A stretch of DNA of 64,000 nucleotides from Sphingobacterium nematocida (GTDB lineage Bacteria; Bacteroidota; Bacteroidia; Sphingobacteriales; Sphingobacteriaceae), in NCBI RefSeq assembly GCF_900168125.1, contig NZ_FUZF01000009.1:109273-173272 (forward strand), in the 5' to 3' direction. Shown here piece by piece: positions 8,158 to 16,095 of this stretch; the first letter of the stretch is position 1, and each line of letters begins with the position of its first letter. The translations under genes and the position numbers were made by a program. The notes under the pieces are model-generated. The model had not been told where the DNA came from. It made no database searches and was given only the letters and a program-made list of their open reading frames with translations.

Positions 8158-8209
8158 AAAATCAATTATAAATTTCTACCCCGTAAGGGGTGATTATTCT
8201 TCAATAAAT

Positions 8210-8419
8210 CTATTCCAAGTTCTTAGTAGCCTCGTAAAACTGCATGAGTCTATAATGACCAGGACATTTCGTGATATCCTTCTTTTTCCAAACCTCACAT
8301 TCATAAAATTGTACCTCTAGAAACTTGTCTACATCTATTACCTTTTGATGTGGACCTACCATAATTCCCTCAGGGTAAGTCTTGCCCAATAGCTCGTTTT
8401 TCAAATCTTCCACTGTCAT
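8210..8419 (-). CDS. Small protein, DUF6965-like
   Basis: From ATG 8419 the product is 69 residues. It starts MTVEDLKNELLGKTYPEG and continues with GPHQKVIDVDKFLEVQFYECEV. This helix followed by a GPHQKV turn is a pattern I associate with the Bacteroidota family DUF6965, though the assignment is from memory of the motif. A longer reading from ATG 8461 adds 14 poorly conserved-looking residues. Function unknown. The LOG-family gene lies just upstream on the same strand (68 bp from this ATG). Confidence 0.6.
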   Translation of the reverse strand: MTVEDLKNELLGKTYPEGIMVGPHQKVIDVDKFLEVQFYECEVWKKKDITKCPGHYRLMQFYEATKNLE

Positions 8420-8487
8420 ACAGCAAATATACTTCTTAATATACGATAATCGATAGATCAATCTAATAAATCCATACTTATCTAAAA

Positions 8488-9087
8488 TCAGACTTTATCT
8501 TTTTCGATCCATTTTTCTACCAATGGAGCATTGTACTCTTTCATTAGGAGTATTAGCCGCTCTACATCGTCACTCACTAGTAGCATCTCTTTGTTTATTG
8601 GTTTTAGAAACCCTTTGTCAACCATATTTTGCAAGAGGGAGAGAAGCTCATCATAAAAACCATTCGTATTTAGAAGGGCAATAGGCTTTCTATGAAGACC
8701 GAGCTGTGCCCATGTCAGCATTTCGAATAATTCTTCCAGTGTACCAAAACCACCTGGTAAGGCAATCACACCGTCAGATAGTTCATTCATTTTCGTCTTC
8801 CTTTCATGCATGGTATCCACCATTATGAGTTCTGTTAGATTATTGTGCGCAATCTCTTTATCTCTTAGAAAATATGGTAATACACCTATCGCCTTGCCGC
8901 CATTTTCCATTACTCCATTAGCCACAGCACCCATCAGTCCTACAATCGCACCACCGTATATCAATTCGATCTTCTCATCGGCCATTGTTTTTCCAAGCCT
9001 ATAAGCCTCTAATTCAAATTTCTTATCCGTTCCAGCGCTGGATCCACAAAAAACTGTTAAACTCTTTAGTGTCATAAACCCCGACAT
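8488..9087 (-). CDS. LOG-family nucleotide 5'-monophosphate phosphoribohydrolase
   Basis: A 199-residue cytoplasmic enzyme of the LONELY GUY family, which hydrolyses the N-glycosidic bond of (cytokinin) nucleoside monophosphates. The Rossmann start VFCGSSAG, the GGAIVGLMGAVANG segment and the signature PGGFGTLEELFEMLTWAQLG (the PGGxGTxxE motif) are all present. Such proteins were once misannotated as lysine decarboxylases. In bacteria they probably clean up damaged or modified nucleotides. A second Met at residue 5 is an alternative start. Confidence 0.92.
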   Translation of the reverse strand: MSGFMTLKSLTVFCGSSAGTDKKFELEAYRLGKTMADEKIELIYGGAIVGLMGAVANGVMENGGKAIGVLPYFLRDKEIAHNNLTELIMVDTMHERKTKMNELSDGVIALPGGFGTLEELFEMLTWAQLGLHRKPIALLNTNGFYDELLSLLQNMVDKGFLKPINKEMLLVSDDVERLILLMKEYNAPLVEKWIEKDKV

Positions 9088-9224
9088 TTTTTTACTTTAT
9101 AATAATAAGGACTAATTAGCCCATTAATTCAATAGCAAACAAGATAATAAAATTTTCATAATCACTCTTGTTATAAGATGAGATTCGCTTTTCTTCATTA
9201 CATTTATAGCCATATTAAGTATTT

Positions 9225-10286
9225 ATGTTAAAAAAGACCACATTATTTAAATCACTAATTGCTTTCTTCATCTTATTCGTATTGACACCTGAAGCAATGG
9301 CGCAAAAAGCTAAGGATGTTAAGGTATTCCAGATCAATGTCTGGCAGGAGGGAACCATAGTCCCTAATGGATTTGACGCTATCATCGATGAGATCATTGA
9401 CAAAGACGCCGATGTGGTTGTATTCAGCGAGGTACGTAATTATAACAATACCGATTTTGTGAAGCGTGTACTTGAGTCTTTAAAAGAAAAGGGGGAAATA
9501 TATCATGGAGAGTCTAGCGAACCTTCACTAGACGTGGCATTGATCGCTAAGTTTCCTATAGCTGACCAAGAACCGATGTACAAGACTAAGGATACCAAAA
9601 TGGGCAGCATACTAAAAACAAAGATCAACATCCATAATAAGGATTTTCTCTTTTATTCGGTACATCTGGACTACACTAACTATGCATGTTACCTCCCTCG
9701 CGGCTACGATGGAGTGACCTGGAAAAAGCTGGATACACCCATTACAGACGCGAATGCCATTAGCATGGCAAATAGAAAAGGAAGGAGAGATGAAGCCATT
9801 GAAGATTTGATAAAAGACATAGACACTGAAAACAAAGAACAATTTATCATAGTAGCCGGAGATTTTAACGAGCCCTCGCATTTGGATTGGACCAACGAGA
9901 CAAAAGATTTATTTGATCATCGGGGAGCAATAGTGCCCTGGGATTGTTCTATATTATTGCAGCACGCCGGATTTAAAGATGCTTTCCGAACGAAGTACCC
10001 TAACCCTGTGACTCATCCGGGATTTACATTTCCATCCGCTAATCCAGCTATGGAGATCAACAAACTGACATGGGCTCCGACAGCCGATGAAAGAGACCGA
10101 ATCGACTATATCTACTTCAAACCGATCGGATCTATCCGATTGAAGGGGATTAAGGTTGTGGGACCGGAAGAAACCATTGTCCGCGGTGCGGTCAAAGCAA
10201 AAGACAGTAAGGATAGGTTTTTAGTACCTAAGAAAACTTGGCCTACAGATCACAAGGCCCTCTTAGCAACCTTTACAGTGCAATAA
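9225..10286 (+). CDS. Secreted endonuclease/exonuclease/phosphatase-fold hydrolase
   Basis: A 353-residue exported protein with a signal peptide (residues 1-26, ending AMAQ). The mature part has the DNase-I-like fold. FQINVWQ holds the first-strand Asn, VVFSEV the metal-binding Glu, YSVHLDY the core strand with catalytic-type His, and VAGDFNEPSHLDW the Asp/Asn pair. A terminal TDHKALLATF supplies the final Asp-His. Members cleave phosphodiesters of nucleic acids, sphingomyelin or phosphoinositides; the substrate here cannot be told. Probably periplasmic or secreted. It ends inside a bidirectional terminator shared with fabH. Confidence 0.88.
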   Translation: MLKKTTLFKSLIAFFILFVLTPEAMAQKAKDVKVFQINVWQEGTIVPNGFDAIIDEIIDKDADVVVFSEVRNYNNTDFVKRVLESLKEKGEIYHGESSEPSLDVALIAKFPIADQEPMYKTKDTKMGSILKTKINIHNKDFLFYSVHLDYTNYACYLPRGYDGVTWKKLDTPITDANAISMANRKGRRDEAIEDLIKDIDTENKEQFIIVAGDFNEPSHLDWTNETKDLFDHRGAIVPWDCSILLQHAGFKDAFRTKYPNPVTHPGFTFPSANPAMEINKLTWAPTADERDRIDYIYFKPIGSIRLKGIKVVGPEETIVRGAVKAKDSKDRFLVPKKTWPTDHKALLATFTVQ

Positions 10287-10325
10287 AAAAGAAAGATAGG
10301 GTGATTTGCCCGATCTTTCTTTTTT
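10285..10325. terminator. Bidirectional terminator between EEP-fold gene and fabH
   Basis: AAAAAAGAAAGAT (10285-10297) pairs with ATCTTTCTTTTTT (10313-10325), with an inner GGG/CCC pairing. Both outer arms are A/T runs, so it works on both strands. It touches the last bases of the plus-strand gene. Confidence 0.85.
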
Positions 10326-10331
10326 GTTACT

Positions 10332-11330
10332 TTATATCATCCACTTAAAAAGACTTGCGCCCCAGGAAAAGCCCGCCCCAAAAGCAGTGAGCATCACCAA
10401 ATCTCCTGTTTTAATCTGTTTCAAGTTCTGCCAGATACACAACGGAATAGTGGCAGCAATCGTGTTGCCTAAATATTCGATATTGCTCAGTGCACGACCT
10501 TCAGGGATATCCAAGGTACGTCCTACTGCATCGATAATACGTTGATTGGCTTGGTGCGGTATCAACCAGTCGACATCGTCAACGGTCAAATTATTGCGTT
10601 CTAAGACCTTAAAGCAAGCATCACTCATAGATTGTACTGCATGCTTAAAAACAGTTTTACCGTCTTGCTTTAAAAAACGCATATCAGCGATAGCATCCTC
10701 GGCATCCATAGGGTATAAGGAGCCTCCACCCTCAATATTAAGGAAAGAACGTCCTGAACCATTACTACGCAGGTAGGCATCCATTATCCCACCTTCTATA
10801 GAAGGTTCTAACCAGACAACGCCTGCACCGTCGCCGAATAATATATTTGTAGAGCGGTCGCGAATATTGACATAAGTACTGATATTATCGGCACCTACAA
10901 CCAATACATTCTTATAGCGTCGTGTCTCTATCAATGAAGCACCCAAATCTAAGGCATACAAAAAGCCTGAGCAGGCTGCATTCATATCAAACGCCCACAC
11001 ATTGTCTAGGCCTAATTTATCCGCGATAATATTGGCCGTCGCAGGCATCGGCATATCGGGGGTAGATGTCGCTACGAGCAAAGCATCTATATCCTTAAGA
11101 TCTTTATTATATCTTTCGGCGAGGTCCTGAATAGCACGTACAGCCATATCTGATGTTGCCAGCTCCTCTTCCAAAATCCTTCTTTCCTTGATTCCCGTAC
11201 GCTTCATTATCCACTCGTCGGAGGTGTCGCAGAGCTTTTCTAGATCATAGTTCGATCTTGTGTTCTGCGGTATATATCCACCTACACCAGTTATAGCTGC
11301 ATAAAGCCTATTCGGTACACTTGCACTCAT
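10332..11330 (-). CDS. fabH: Beta-ketoacyl-ACP synthase III
   Basis: FabH condenses an acyl-CoA (acetyl- or branched-chain) with malonyl-ACP to start type II fatty-acid synthesis. The 332-residue protein has the full catalytic triad: Cys120 in AACSGF, His259 in PHQAN and Asn289 in LGNT. The N-terminal SDEWIMKRTGIKERR is the CoA-binding arginine region. Length matches the family. It stands alone here rather than in a plsX-fabH operon, so it may be a second FabH copy; many Bacteroidota carry more than one. Confidence 0.95.
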   Translation of the reverse strand: MSASVPNRLYAAITGVGGYIPQNTRSNYDLEKLCDTSDEWIMKRTGIKERRILEEELATSDMAVRAIQDLAERYNKDLKDIDALLVATSTPDMPMPATANIIADKLGLDNVWAFDMNAACSGFLYALDLGASLIETRRYKNVLVVGADNISTYVNIRDRSTNILFGDGAGVVWLEPSIEGGIMDAYLRSNGSGRSFLNIEGGGSLYPMDAEDAIADMRFLKQDGKTVFKHAVQSMSDACFKVLERNNLTVDDVDWLIPHQANQRIIDAVGRTLDIPEGRALSNIEYLGNTIAATIPLCIWQNLKQIKTGDLVMLTAFGAGFSWGASLFKWMI

Positions 11331-11626
11331 ATATTAGTAATCACAGTAAACGCTTCTCAGCAATCAGCAAATTATTTTTGTTATGTCACTTAATGGGTTT
11401 ATAGTTCTTTGCTCATTAAGAGGCGTAAAAATAGACTTTTATTCCACTGTATGAAGAGATGAGGAGGGATTTTTACATAATGTTTACCGAAAAACTGTCT
11501 ATTTAGAATCTTTCTAATCATAAAGTTTACTAATGTACGGAAGGGTATTCAGTTCACCAAATTTTATTCCAATCAAGCGACCATATTACGAATTTTAAAT
11601 GGCATCGCTCAAAGATTGAATTCTGC
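11331..11626. other. Intergenic region, no gene seen
   Basis: AT-rich DNA upstream of fabH (minus) and tRNA-Pro (plus). An ORF reported on the minus strand here runs into the antisense of the tRNA and has no coding character. No strong hairpin seen. Confidence 0.45.
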
Positions 11627-11657
11627 TTGTAAATAATAACAGAATGCTTTACATTTG
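11627..11657 (+). promoter_or_regulatory. tRNA-Pro promoter
   Basis: TTG at 11627-11629, a 20-bp spacer, then TACATTTG at 11650-11657. This fits the Bacteroidota consensus (TTG, 19-21 bp, TAnnTTTG). The mature tRNA starts 11 nt after the box. Confidence 0.7.
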
Positions 11658-11667
11658 GGTTCCTTTT

Positions 11668-11741
11668 CGGGATGTAGCGTAGCCCGGTATCGCGCCAGCA
11701 TGGGGTGCTGGAGGTCGTCGGTTCAAATCCGGCCATCCCGA
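11668..11741 (+). tRNA. tRNA-Pro (anticodon GGG)
   Basis: The acceptor stem CGGGATG pairs with CATCCCG. The anticodon stem CCAGC/GCTGG encloses ATGGGGT, giving anticodon GGG after U33. The T-arm CCGG-TTCAAAT-CCGG is intact. The discriminator is A at 11741. CCA is not encoded and must be added after transcription. Confidence 0.95.
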
Positions 11742-11753
11742 CTGAGAAAAATG

Positions 11754-11779
11754 AAAGCTCAACTACTGTTGAGTTTTTT
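11754..11779 (+). terminator. Terminator after tRNA-Pro
   Basis: AAAGCTCAAC (11754-11763) pairs with GTTGAGTTTT (11768-11777) around a TACT loop, followed by T's. Nearly the same stem as the ssrA terminator at 6337-6366. Confidence 0.85.
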
Positions 11780-11840
11780 GTTTTTAAAGGATAATATATC
11801 AGTGCATACGAATGGGAGGGGTAAACTTAATATTAAAACA

Positions 11841-12650
11841 ATGAAAGGGTACTTTTTAATCATCATCACTATCGTCTTATGTGCTTCCTGCTCTGGAACT
11901 ACCGATCGAAAAACGTCATCTTCGACCCAAGAACAAAATAATAATGAAATTGTAACGACTACTTTTGACAAAGAAGGTATAGATTCAGTCGTACCAAACC
12001 CTAATGCCAGACCGTTGATAGAAGACTTCATTCCTAAAGGCTGGAAAACCATATTACATGAGAGTGGCGACCTTAATAATGACGGTATAGATGACCATGT
12101 GATTGTCATAGAAGACACGAAGCCTGAGAATGTTAAGACAAATGATAAACTTGGACAAGATACACTCAACATAAATCCAAGAACTCTGATGGTATTTTTC
12201 AAAGAAAAAAGCGACGGATATACATTAGTAGCTCAGAGTGGGGACACCTTTATTCCTTCAGAAAATGATGAAGAGTCTACCTGTCTCGCTGACCCCTTAA
12301 TGACTGAAGGTGGAATAACCATTCAAAAAGGCATATTGACTATTGGACTTCAATATTGGCTTAGCTGTGGATCTTGGTATGTTAATAATGTCGATTATAA
12401 ATTTCGTTATCAAAACCAAAAAATGGTTCTGATAGGTTTTGATCATTCGGAGTTTCATTGTTCTTCTGGCGAGCAGAGCAGTACGAGTATTAACTTTTCA
12501 ACAGGTAAAATGGAACAAACTACGGGGTACAATATGTTTGATGACACCCCTTCCAAACCAAAGACAACCACCAGCAAATGGAAAGGTAACAAGATATACA
12601 GCCTAGACAACTGCGATGAACGTACTTACTTTGAAATACTGGATATCTAA
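11841..12650 (+). CDS. Putative lipoprotein with VCBS/FG-GAP-like motif
   Basis: From ATG 11841 the product is 269 residues. The first 17 form a lipoprotein signal ending CASC, with lipidated Cys17. A Ser/Thr/Gln linker follows. Residues around 70-90 contain DLNNDGIDDHVIVIED, a calcium-binding-type repeat like those of FG-GAP/VCBS domains. The rest is beta-rich with paired cysteines. The longer reading from 11655 runs through the tRNA and terminator and is rejected. No known family beyond this; probably anchored in the periplasmic face of a membrane. Confidence 0.7.
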   Translation: MKGYFLIIITIVLCASCSGTTDRKTSSSTQEQNNNEIVTTTFDKEGIDSVVPNPNARPLIEDFIPKGWKTILHESGDLNNDGIDDHVIVIEDTKPENVKTNDKLGQDTLNINPRTLMVFFKEKSDGYTLVAQSGDTFIPSENDEESTCLADPLMTEGGITIQKGILTIGLQYWLSCGSWYVNNVDYKFRYQNQKMVLIGFDHSEFHCSSGEQSSTSINFSTGKMEQTTGYNMFDDTPSKPKTTTSKWKGNKIYSLDNCDERTYFEILDI

Positions 12651-12835
12651 TCTGTAAAACTGGCAGCTATAAAACATATATAATCAAGAAGCCCCTTATT
12701 ACAAATCGATTCAAAGAAGCTGAGGCCATTAAACTTTAAAACACAAGGAATATGATGATTGCCATCGTAGTAATCGTTAAGACAAGCAATGCTTGCAGTG
12801 TATTATTCCTTTAAAAGATTCAATAAAAACTATTC

Positions 12836-13537
12836 ATGCAAAACTCCAATATGTCTAAGACAAAAAAAACAATGTTAATTCTAGGGACGGTAGTTGCTCT
12901 CCTGTTTATTTTTCTAATCGCAGCAAATTATATCTACGTTAGTAAAAATGAAACACTCTTATATAAGATCCAACAACAACTAACTTATAGTAAAGAAGAT
13001 TGGGAAAACTACCGAACAAATCAACGAATCTTAGCCGAAAATCCAACGGATGGTTCCGGAGTAACCGAGGTCTCAGCTGCACCAGATAAATACGATATAT
13101 ACCCCGTAGATATTAATAAAGTACCCGAAGAATTCAAAAAGGAAGAGCTGGAGAAATTAAACAAAGCTGATTTTGAATCGCTTATCGTTGCAAAAAAAGC
13201 ACCTGATAACGAAGACGCACAGATTGCATTAATTCGCTTTACAGATCGGAAATTGACAGATGTCATCATCCAACAAAAAATCAATATTAAAGTTGGGAAA
13301 TGCTATGAGAATCCCCAAAAGGACGATAATTTCAGCTGTGTAAGCTGCATGATTTTACTGTATAATAGAGAAAAAAAGGACTGGGTAGAGGCACCAGATG
13401 GTGATAATTTCTTAAAGACTGCCTACGATTTTTACCAACCATCAGACGGAGAGCAGTGGGAAGCCCGTGACCTTACTTTACGCATCCCATTTGATTACGA
13501 TTTATTTAAGAAATATACCTCTACTAGACTTAACTAA
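12836..13537 (+). CDS. Hypothetical single-pass membrane protein, 233 aa
   Basis: One transmembrane helix near residues 13-30 (MLILGTVVALLFIFLIAANYI) is preceded by lysines, so the remaining 200 residues face the periplasm. The soluble part is acidic and Asn/Asp-rich. It has cysteines at CYENPQKDDNFSCVSC, which could form a disulphide or metal site, and a helical EEFKKEELEKLNKADFE stretch. I do not recognise a family. The upstream lipoprotein is 185 bp away on the same strand; the two may be related in function but are not tightly coupled. Confidence 0.6.
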   Translation: MQNSNMSKTKKTMLILGTVVALLFIFLIAANYIYVSKNETLLYKIQQQLTYSKEDWENYRTNQRILAENPTDGSGVTEVSAAPDKYDIYPVDINKVPEEFKKEELEKLNKADFESLIVAKKAPDNEDAQIALIRFTDRKLTDVIIQQKINIKVGKCYENPQKDDNFSCVSCMILLYNREKKDWVEAPDGDNFLKTAYDFYQPSDGEQWEARDLTLRIPFDYDLFKKYTSTRLN

Positions 13538-13548
13538 CTAATACTTCT

Positions 13549-13911
13549 TCAAATCAGGTTTTTATTTTTTACAATTAAATACTGTTGGTTTTCTAAAGGT
13601 AGATAGCCATACTCATAAACAAAGAAATAAGTCTGTCCTTTGGATGTCGATAATTCATGTGTTCGGTACTCCAAATCAAAGCCCTTTGTTATCAGGCGAT
13701 CCTCATTTACTTTGATCATCTTATCCTCCCGGAGAAGATCGGAGAGGATTTTTCTGTTTTTGTATAACTGTTTATTGATCTTTCGAACAATATTACTGTT
13801 ATCCGTTTTAAGACGATTATTGTAACTACCACGACAAGAATCGTTGCAAAAACGTTTGTCAGAACGTCCTTTAATAGGGTTTAAACATTCTAGGCACCTT
13901 TTATTTTCCAT
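13549..13911 (-). CDS. Small zinc-ribbon protein (putative DNA-binding)
   Basis: From ATG 13911 the product is 120 residues starting MENKRCLECLNP. Four cysteines (CLEC and FCNDSC) form a zinc ribbon, like the C-terminal knob of DUF2116-type or Zn-finger regulators (CxxC-x(n)-RFCSxxC). The remaining 90 residues are charged and helical, then beta-like. A longer reading to 13980 runs through the inverted repeat upstream and is unlikely. It faces the ssb gene across that repeat, which may be its own operator (inference). Confidence 0.65.
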   Translation of the reverse strand: MENKRCLECLNPIKGRSDKRFCNDSCRGSYNNRLKTDNSNIVRKINKQLYKNRKILSDLLREDKMIKVNEDRLITKGFDLEYRTHELSTSKGQTYFFVYEYGYLPLENQQYLIVKNKNLI

Positions 13912-13929
13912 AATTCTATTTCCCTTTAC

Positions 13930-13963
13930 CCGAATATATCCGAATATAAACGGATATATTCGG
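13930..13963. repeat. Perfect 13-bp inverted repeat, candidate operator
   Basis: CCGAATATATCCG (13930-13942) and CGGATATATTCGG (13951-13963) are exact reverse complements separated by 8 nt. Partial extra copies of CCGAATATA/GGATATA lie inside and at the edge. It sits 19 bp upstream of the zinc-ribbon ATG, between two divergent genes. Confidence 0.75.
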
Positions 13964-14090
13964 ATATAAGCGTTTAACAACCGACTATCAGTTAAGCTAG
14001 TTTATAATTTTGGTTCTACCTCTGGCAATCAAGCTATTATTGCCGCAGGCGAAAATACTTATATTTTTTGATAATTTAAATTTTAGAAGA

Positions 14091-14486
14091 ATGAATGCTT
14101 TAATGAATCAGGTCCAACTCATTGGACGACTAGGTGCTGATGCGGAAATCAAAACAACAAGCCAAGGGGCAAGAGTGTCTAATTTTAGAGTAGCTACGAA
14201 TGAACGCATGAAGTTAAATAACGGACAATGGCGCGAAGTAACCCAATGGCACAGTTGTGTTGTTTGGGGAGACCTTACTAAAATAGTGGAACGCTTTGGG
14301 CACAAGGGCAACCTTTTCATGCTATCCGGGGCACTGCAATATCATGAGTACACAGATACACACGGTATAAAACGAAATGTCGCTGAAATAAAAGTCAGTC
14401 AAATTTTAGTGCTTGACAGCTCTAGATCTGAAACTAATACGGATACCGTCGCTGCGGAAATTAACGAGGAAGAGTTACCTTTCTAA
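14091..14486 (+). CDS. ssb: Single-stranded DNA-binding protein
   Basis: SSB coats single-stranded DNA during replication, repair and recombination. From ATG 14091 the protein is 131 residues with the OB fold (NQVQLIGRLGADAEIK, RVSNFRVATNE, QWHSCVVWGDLTKIVERF). The acidic C-terminal tip EELPF is the docking site for SSB partners. The longer reading from 14010 lacks a start signal. It is an extra-type SSB: short linker and no neighbouring replication genes, so the chromosome may carry another main copy elsewhere. It is divergent from the zinc-ribbon gene. Confidence 0.93.
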   Translation: MNALMNQVQLIGRLGADAEIKTTSQGARVSNFRVATNERMKLNNGQWREVTQWHSCVVWGDLTKIVERFGHKGNLFMLSGALQYHEYTDTHGIKRNVAEIKVSQILVLDSSRSETNTDTVAAEINEEELPF

Positions 14487-14498
14487 AGAAATAAAAAA

Positions 14499-14525
14499 GC
14501 GAAGGGATGTAAAACATCCCTTCGC
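14499..14525. terminator. Terminator between ssb and alkaline phosphatase
   Basis: A 12-bp perfect stem GCGAAGGGATGT/ACATCCCTTCGC with an AAA loop. On the minus strand it is followed by a T-run, so it mainly ends the phosphatase gene. On plus it lacks a T tract. Confidence 0.85.
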
Positions 14526-14547
14526 TCACATAAAAACTAAATTTGTA

Positions 14548-15957
14548 TTAAAAGTCAAAACCTGCGACCTCAGCTATCTTTTTAGGGATATCCGTATTGT
14601 CTAGTTTTTGATGAAAAGATTCTGCTCCTTGACCGATTGCGTATACGGGCACATAAGCTGCCGAATGATTTTTTGAAGACCAAGCTATACTTCCTAGTTT
14701 GTTCAATAATTCGATACTCAATGTCGCTATTTTATCATCACTGGCATACAAACTCTTTTCGGTTTCATTGTGATGATCCACAAAGCTTTTTTTGTAAGCT
14801 TCATAAATAGACTGTTCTGCTTTTTCTGATACTTTTACGGCCGACCACAGTCCAAGGTTTTCACTCAATAACTTCTTTACCTCGTCCCAGCTCGCATTAG
14901 GATTTGCCTTCCGTAGGTCACCAATCTTAGCGGATAATGTTCCTTGAGACACTTTTTGATGTCCCAGTACTTTAGTATTAAGTGTTGAACTCCCATTGCC
15001 AATACCCAAACCTCCAGTTTCATGATCGGCAGTAACAACGATCAACGTTTCGTTAGGGTATTTTTTGTAAAAATCATACGCTAGTTTTACGGTTTCGTTA
15101 AAATCCAAAACTTCTTTAATTGTCGTAGCAGCATCATTGGCATGAGCAGACCAATCGATTTTGCCTCCTTCTACCATCAAAAAGAAACCGGCTTTATTGT
15201 CTTTACTCAATGAAGTAATAGCTGCCTGTGCAATATCAGCCAATTTGAAATCAGCTTGATTTTGATCAATAGCAAATTTTAGCGAGCTGGGGTCTGTACC
15301 ATCTACATTCATCAAGACAATTTTCTGAGTTTTATTTTTTTCCTTGTCAAAAGCTGCTTTACCCTTTACAATTTTATAACCTGCCTGCTCCAATTGAGGT
15401 AATAATTCAGGCATATTTTTTTTGTCAAATGAAGTATTGGGTTTAAGAAAACCGGATCCTCCAAAGAAATCAAAGTTAGATTTTATAATATCCTTACCAA
15501 TTTCATAATACATGTCTCTGTCCGCTTGATTTGCATAAAAAGAAGCTGGAGTAGCATGGTCGATACTGACACTGGTGGTGATACCAACCTTTAATCCTTT
15601 TTGCTTCGCAGCATAAGCGATACTCTTGTATGGAATAGTGCCTGTGCTATCCATACCAATGACACCATTTTTGGTTTTTTTACCTACTGCTAATGCAGTA
15701 CCACCTGCACCAGAATCTGTAACAGCATGGGAGAGTGAATATGTAGAAGCAAAACCTACGTAGGGAAACTGTGTGAAAGATAAAGGAACTACGCCATTTT
15801 TACCATTCAGCTCTGCTTGATGAATCTCTGCTAAATTTACTTGGTTTAACCCCATACCATCACCGATTAGGTAGAAGATATATTTTGGCTGTTGTCCAAA
15901 AGCCTGAACACTAATAATAAAGGAGAGAAGGAGTAGGTGAATCTTTTTTAATTGCAT
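14548..15957 (-). CDS. Secreted alkaline phosphatase
   Basis: A 469-residue exported phosphomonoesterase of the PhoA superfamily that releases phosphate from organic esters. A signal peptide (residues 1-21, ending QAFGQ) directs it to the periplasm. Metal and catalytic motifs are intact: Asp33 in GDGMG, nucleophile Ser82 in VTDSGAGGTA, EGGKIDWSAHAND, and TADHETGG. The C-terminal HSAAYVPVYAIGQGAE matches the last metal-binding His. ATG 15957 is chosen because the longer frame to 16116 overlaps the divergent gene and has no signal. The -7 box TATATTTG is 23 nt upstream. Confidence 0.94.
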   Translation of the reverse strand: MQLKKIHLLLLSFIISVQAFGQQPKYIFYLIGDGMGLNQVNLAEIHQAELNGKNGVVPLSFTQFPYVGFASTYSLSHAVTDSGAGGTALAVGKKTKNGVIGMDSTGTIPYKSIAYAAKQKGLKVGITTSVSIDHATPASFYANQADRDMYYEIGKDIIKSNFDFFGGSGFLKPNTSFDKKNMPELLPQLEQAGYKIVKGKAAFDKEKNKTQKIVLMNVDGTDPSSLKFAIDQNQADFKLADIAQAAITSLSKDNKAGFFLMVEGGKIDWSAHANDAATTIKEVLDFNETVKLAYDFYKKYPNETLIVVTADHETGGLGIGNGSSTLNTKVLGHQKVSQGTLSAKIGDLRKANPNASWDEVKKLLSENLGLWSAVKVSEKAEQSIYEAYKKSFVDHHNETEKSLYASDDKIATLSIELLNKLGSIAWSSKNHSAAYVPVYAIGQGAESFHQKLDNTDIPKKIAEVAGFDF

Positions 15958-15980
15958 GATTAAATTGAAATAAATTAGGT

Positions 15981-15988
15981 CAAATATA
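15981..15988 (-). promoter_or_regulatory. Putative -7 box of alkaline phosphatase
   Basis: Minus-strand TATATTTG matches TAnnTTTG and lies 23 nt before the ATG. The nearest upstream TTTG is about 27 bp away, longer than usual, so the -33 is doubtful. I see no Pho-box-like direct repeats that I can defend. Confidence 0.5.
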
Positions 15989-16095
15989 ACACTGGAATAT
16001 AAAGTAATTGTTAAACAAAACAAAAAGTTGTAATCAAACAAAAACGTTACAGTTTTGTTAAACTTTATAAATATAACCAACAAAATTGTAAAGCC

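Noticed and set aside
8178..8191. Hairpin ACCCC-GTAA-GGGGT as riboswitch part
   Set aside because: Only 5 bp long, with no surrounding conserved RNA structure that I can see.
8488..9087. Lysine decarboxylase
   Set aside because: Old name for the LOG family. The PGGxGTxxE motif identifies a phosphoribohydrolase; no PLP lysine is present.
11554..11736. 60-residue minus ORF starting MAGFEPTTSS
   Set aside because: This is the antisense of tRNA-Pro, a well-known false gene pattern.
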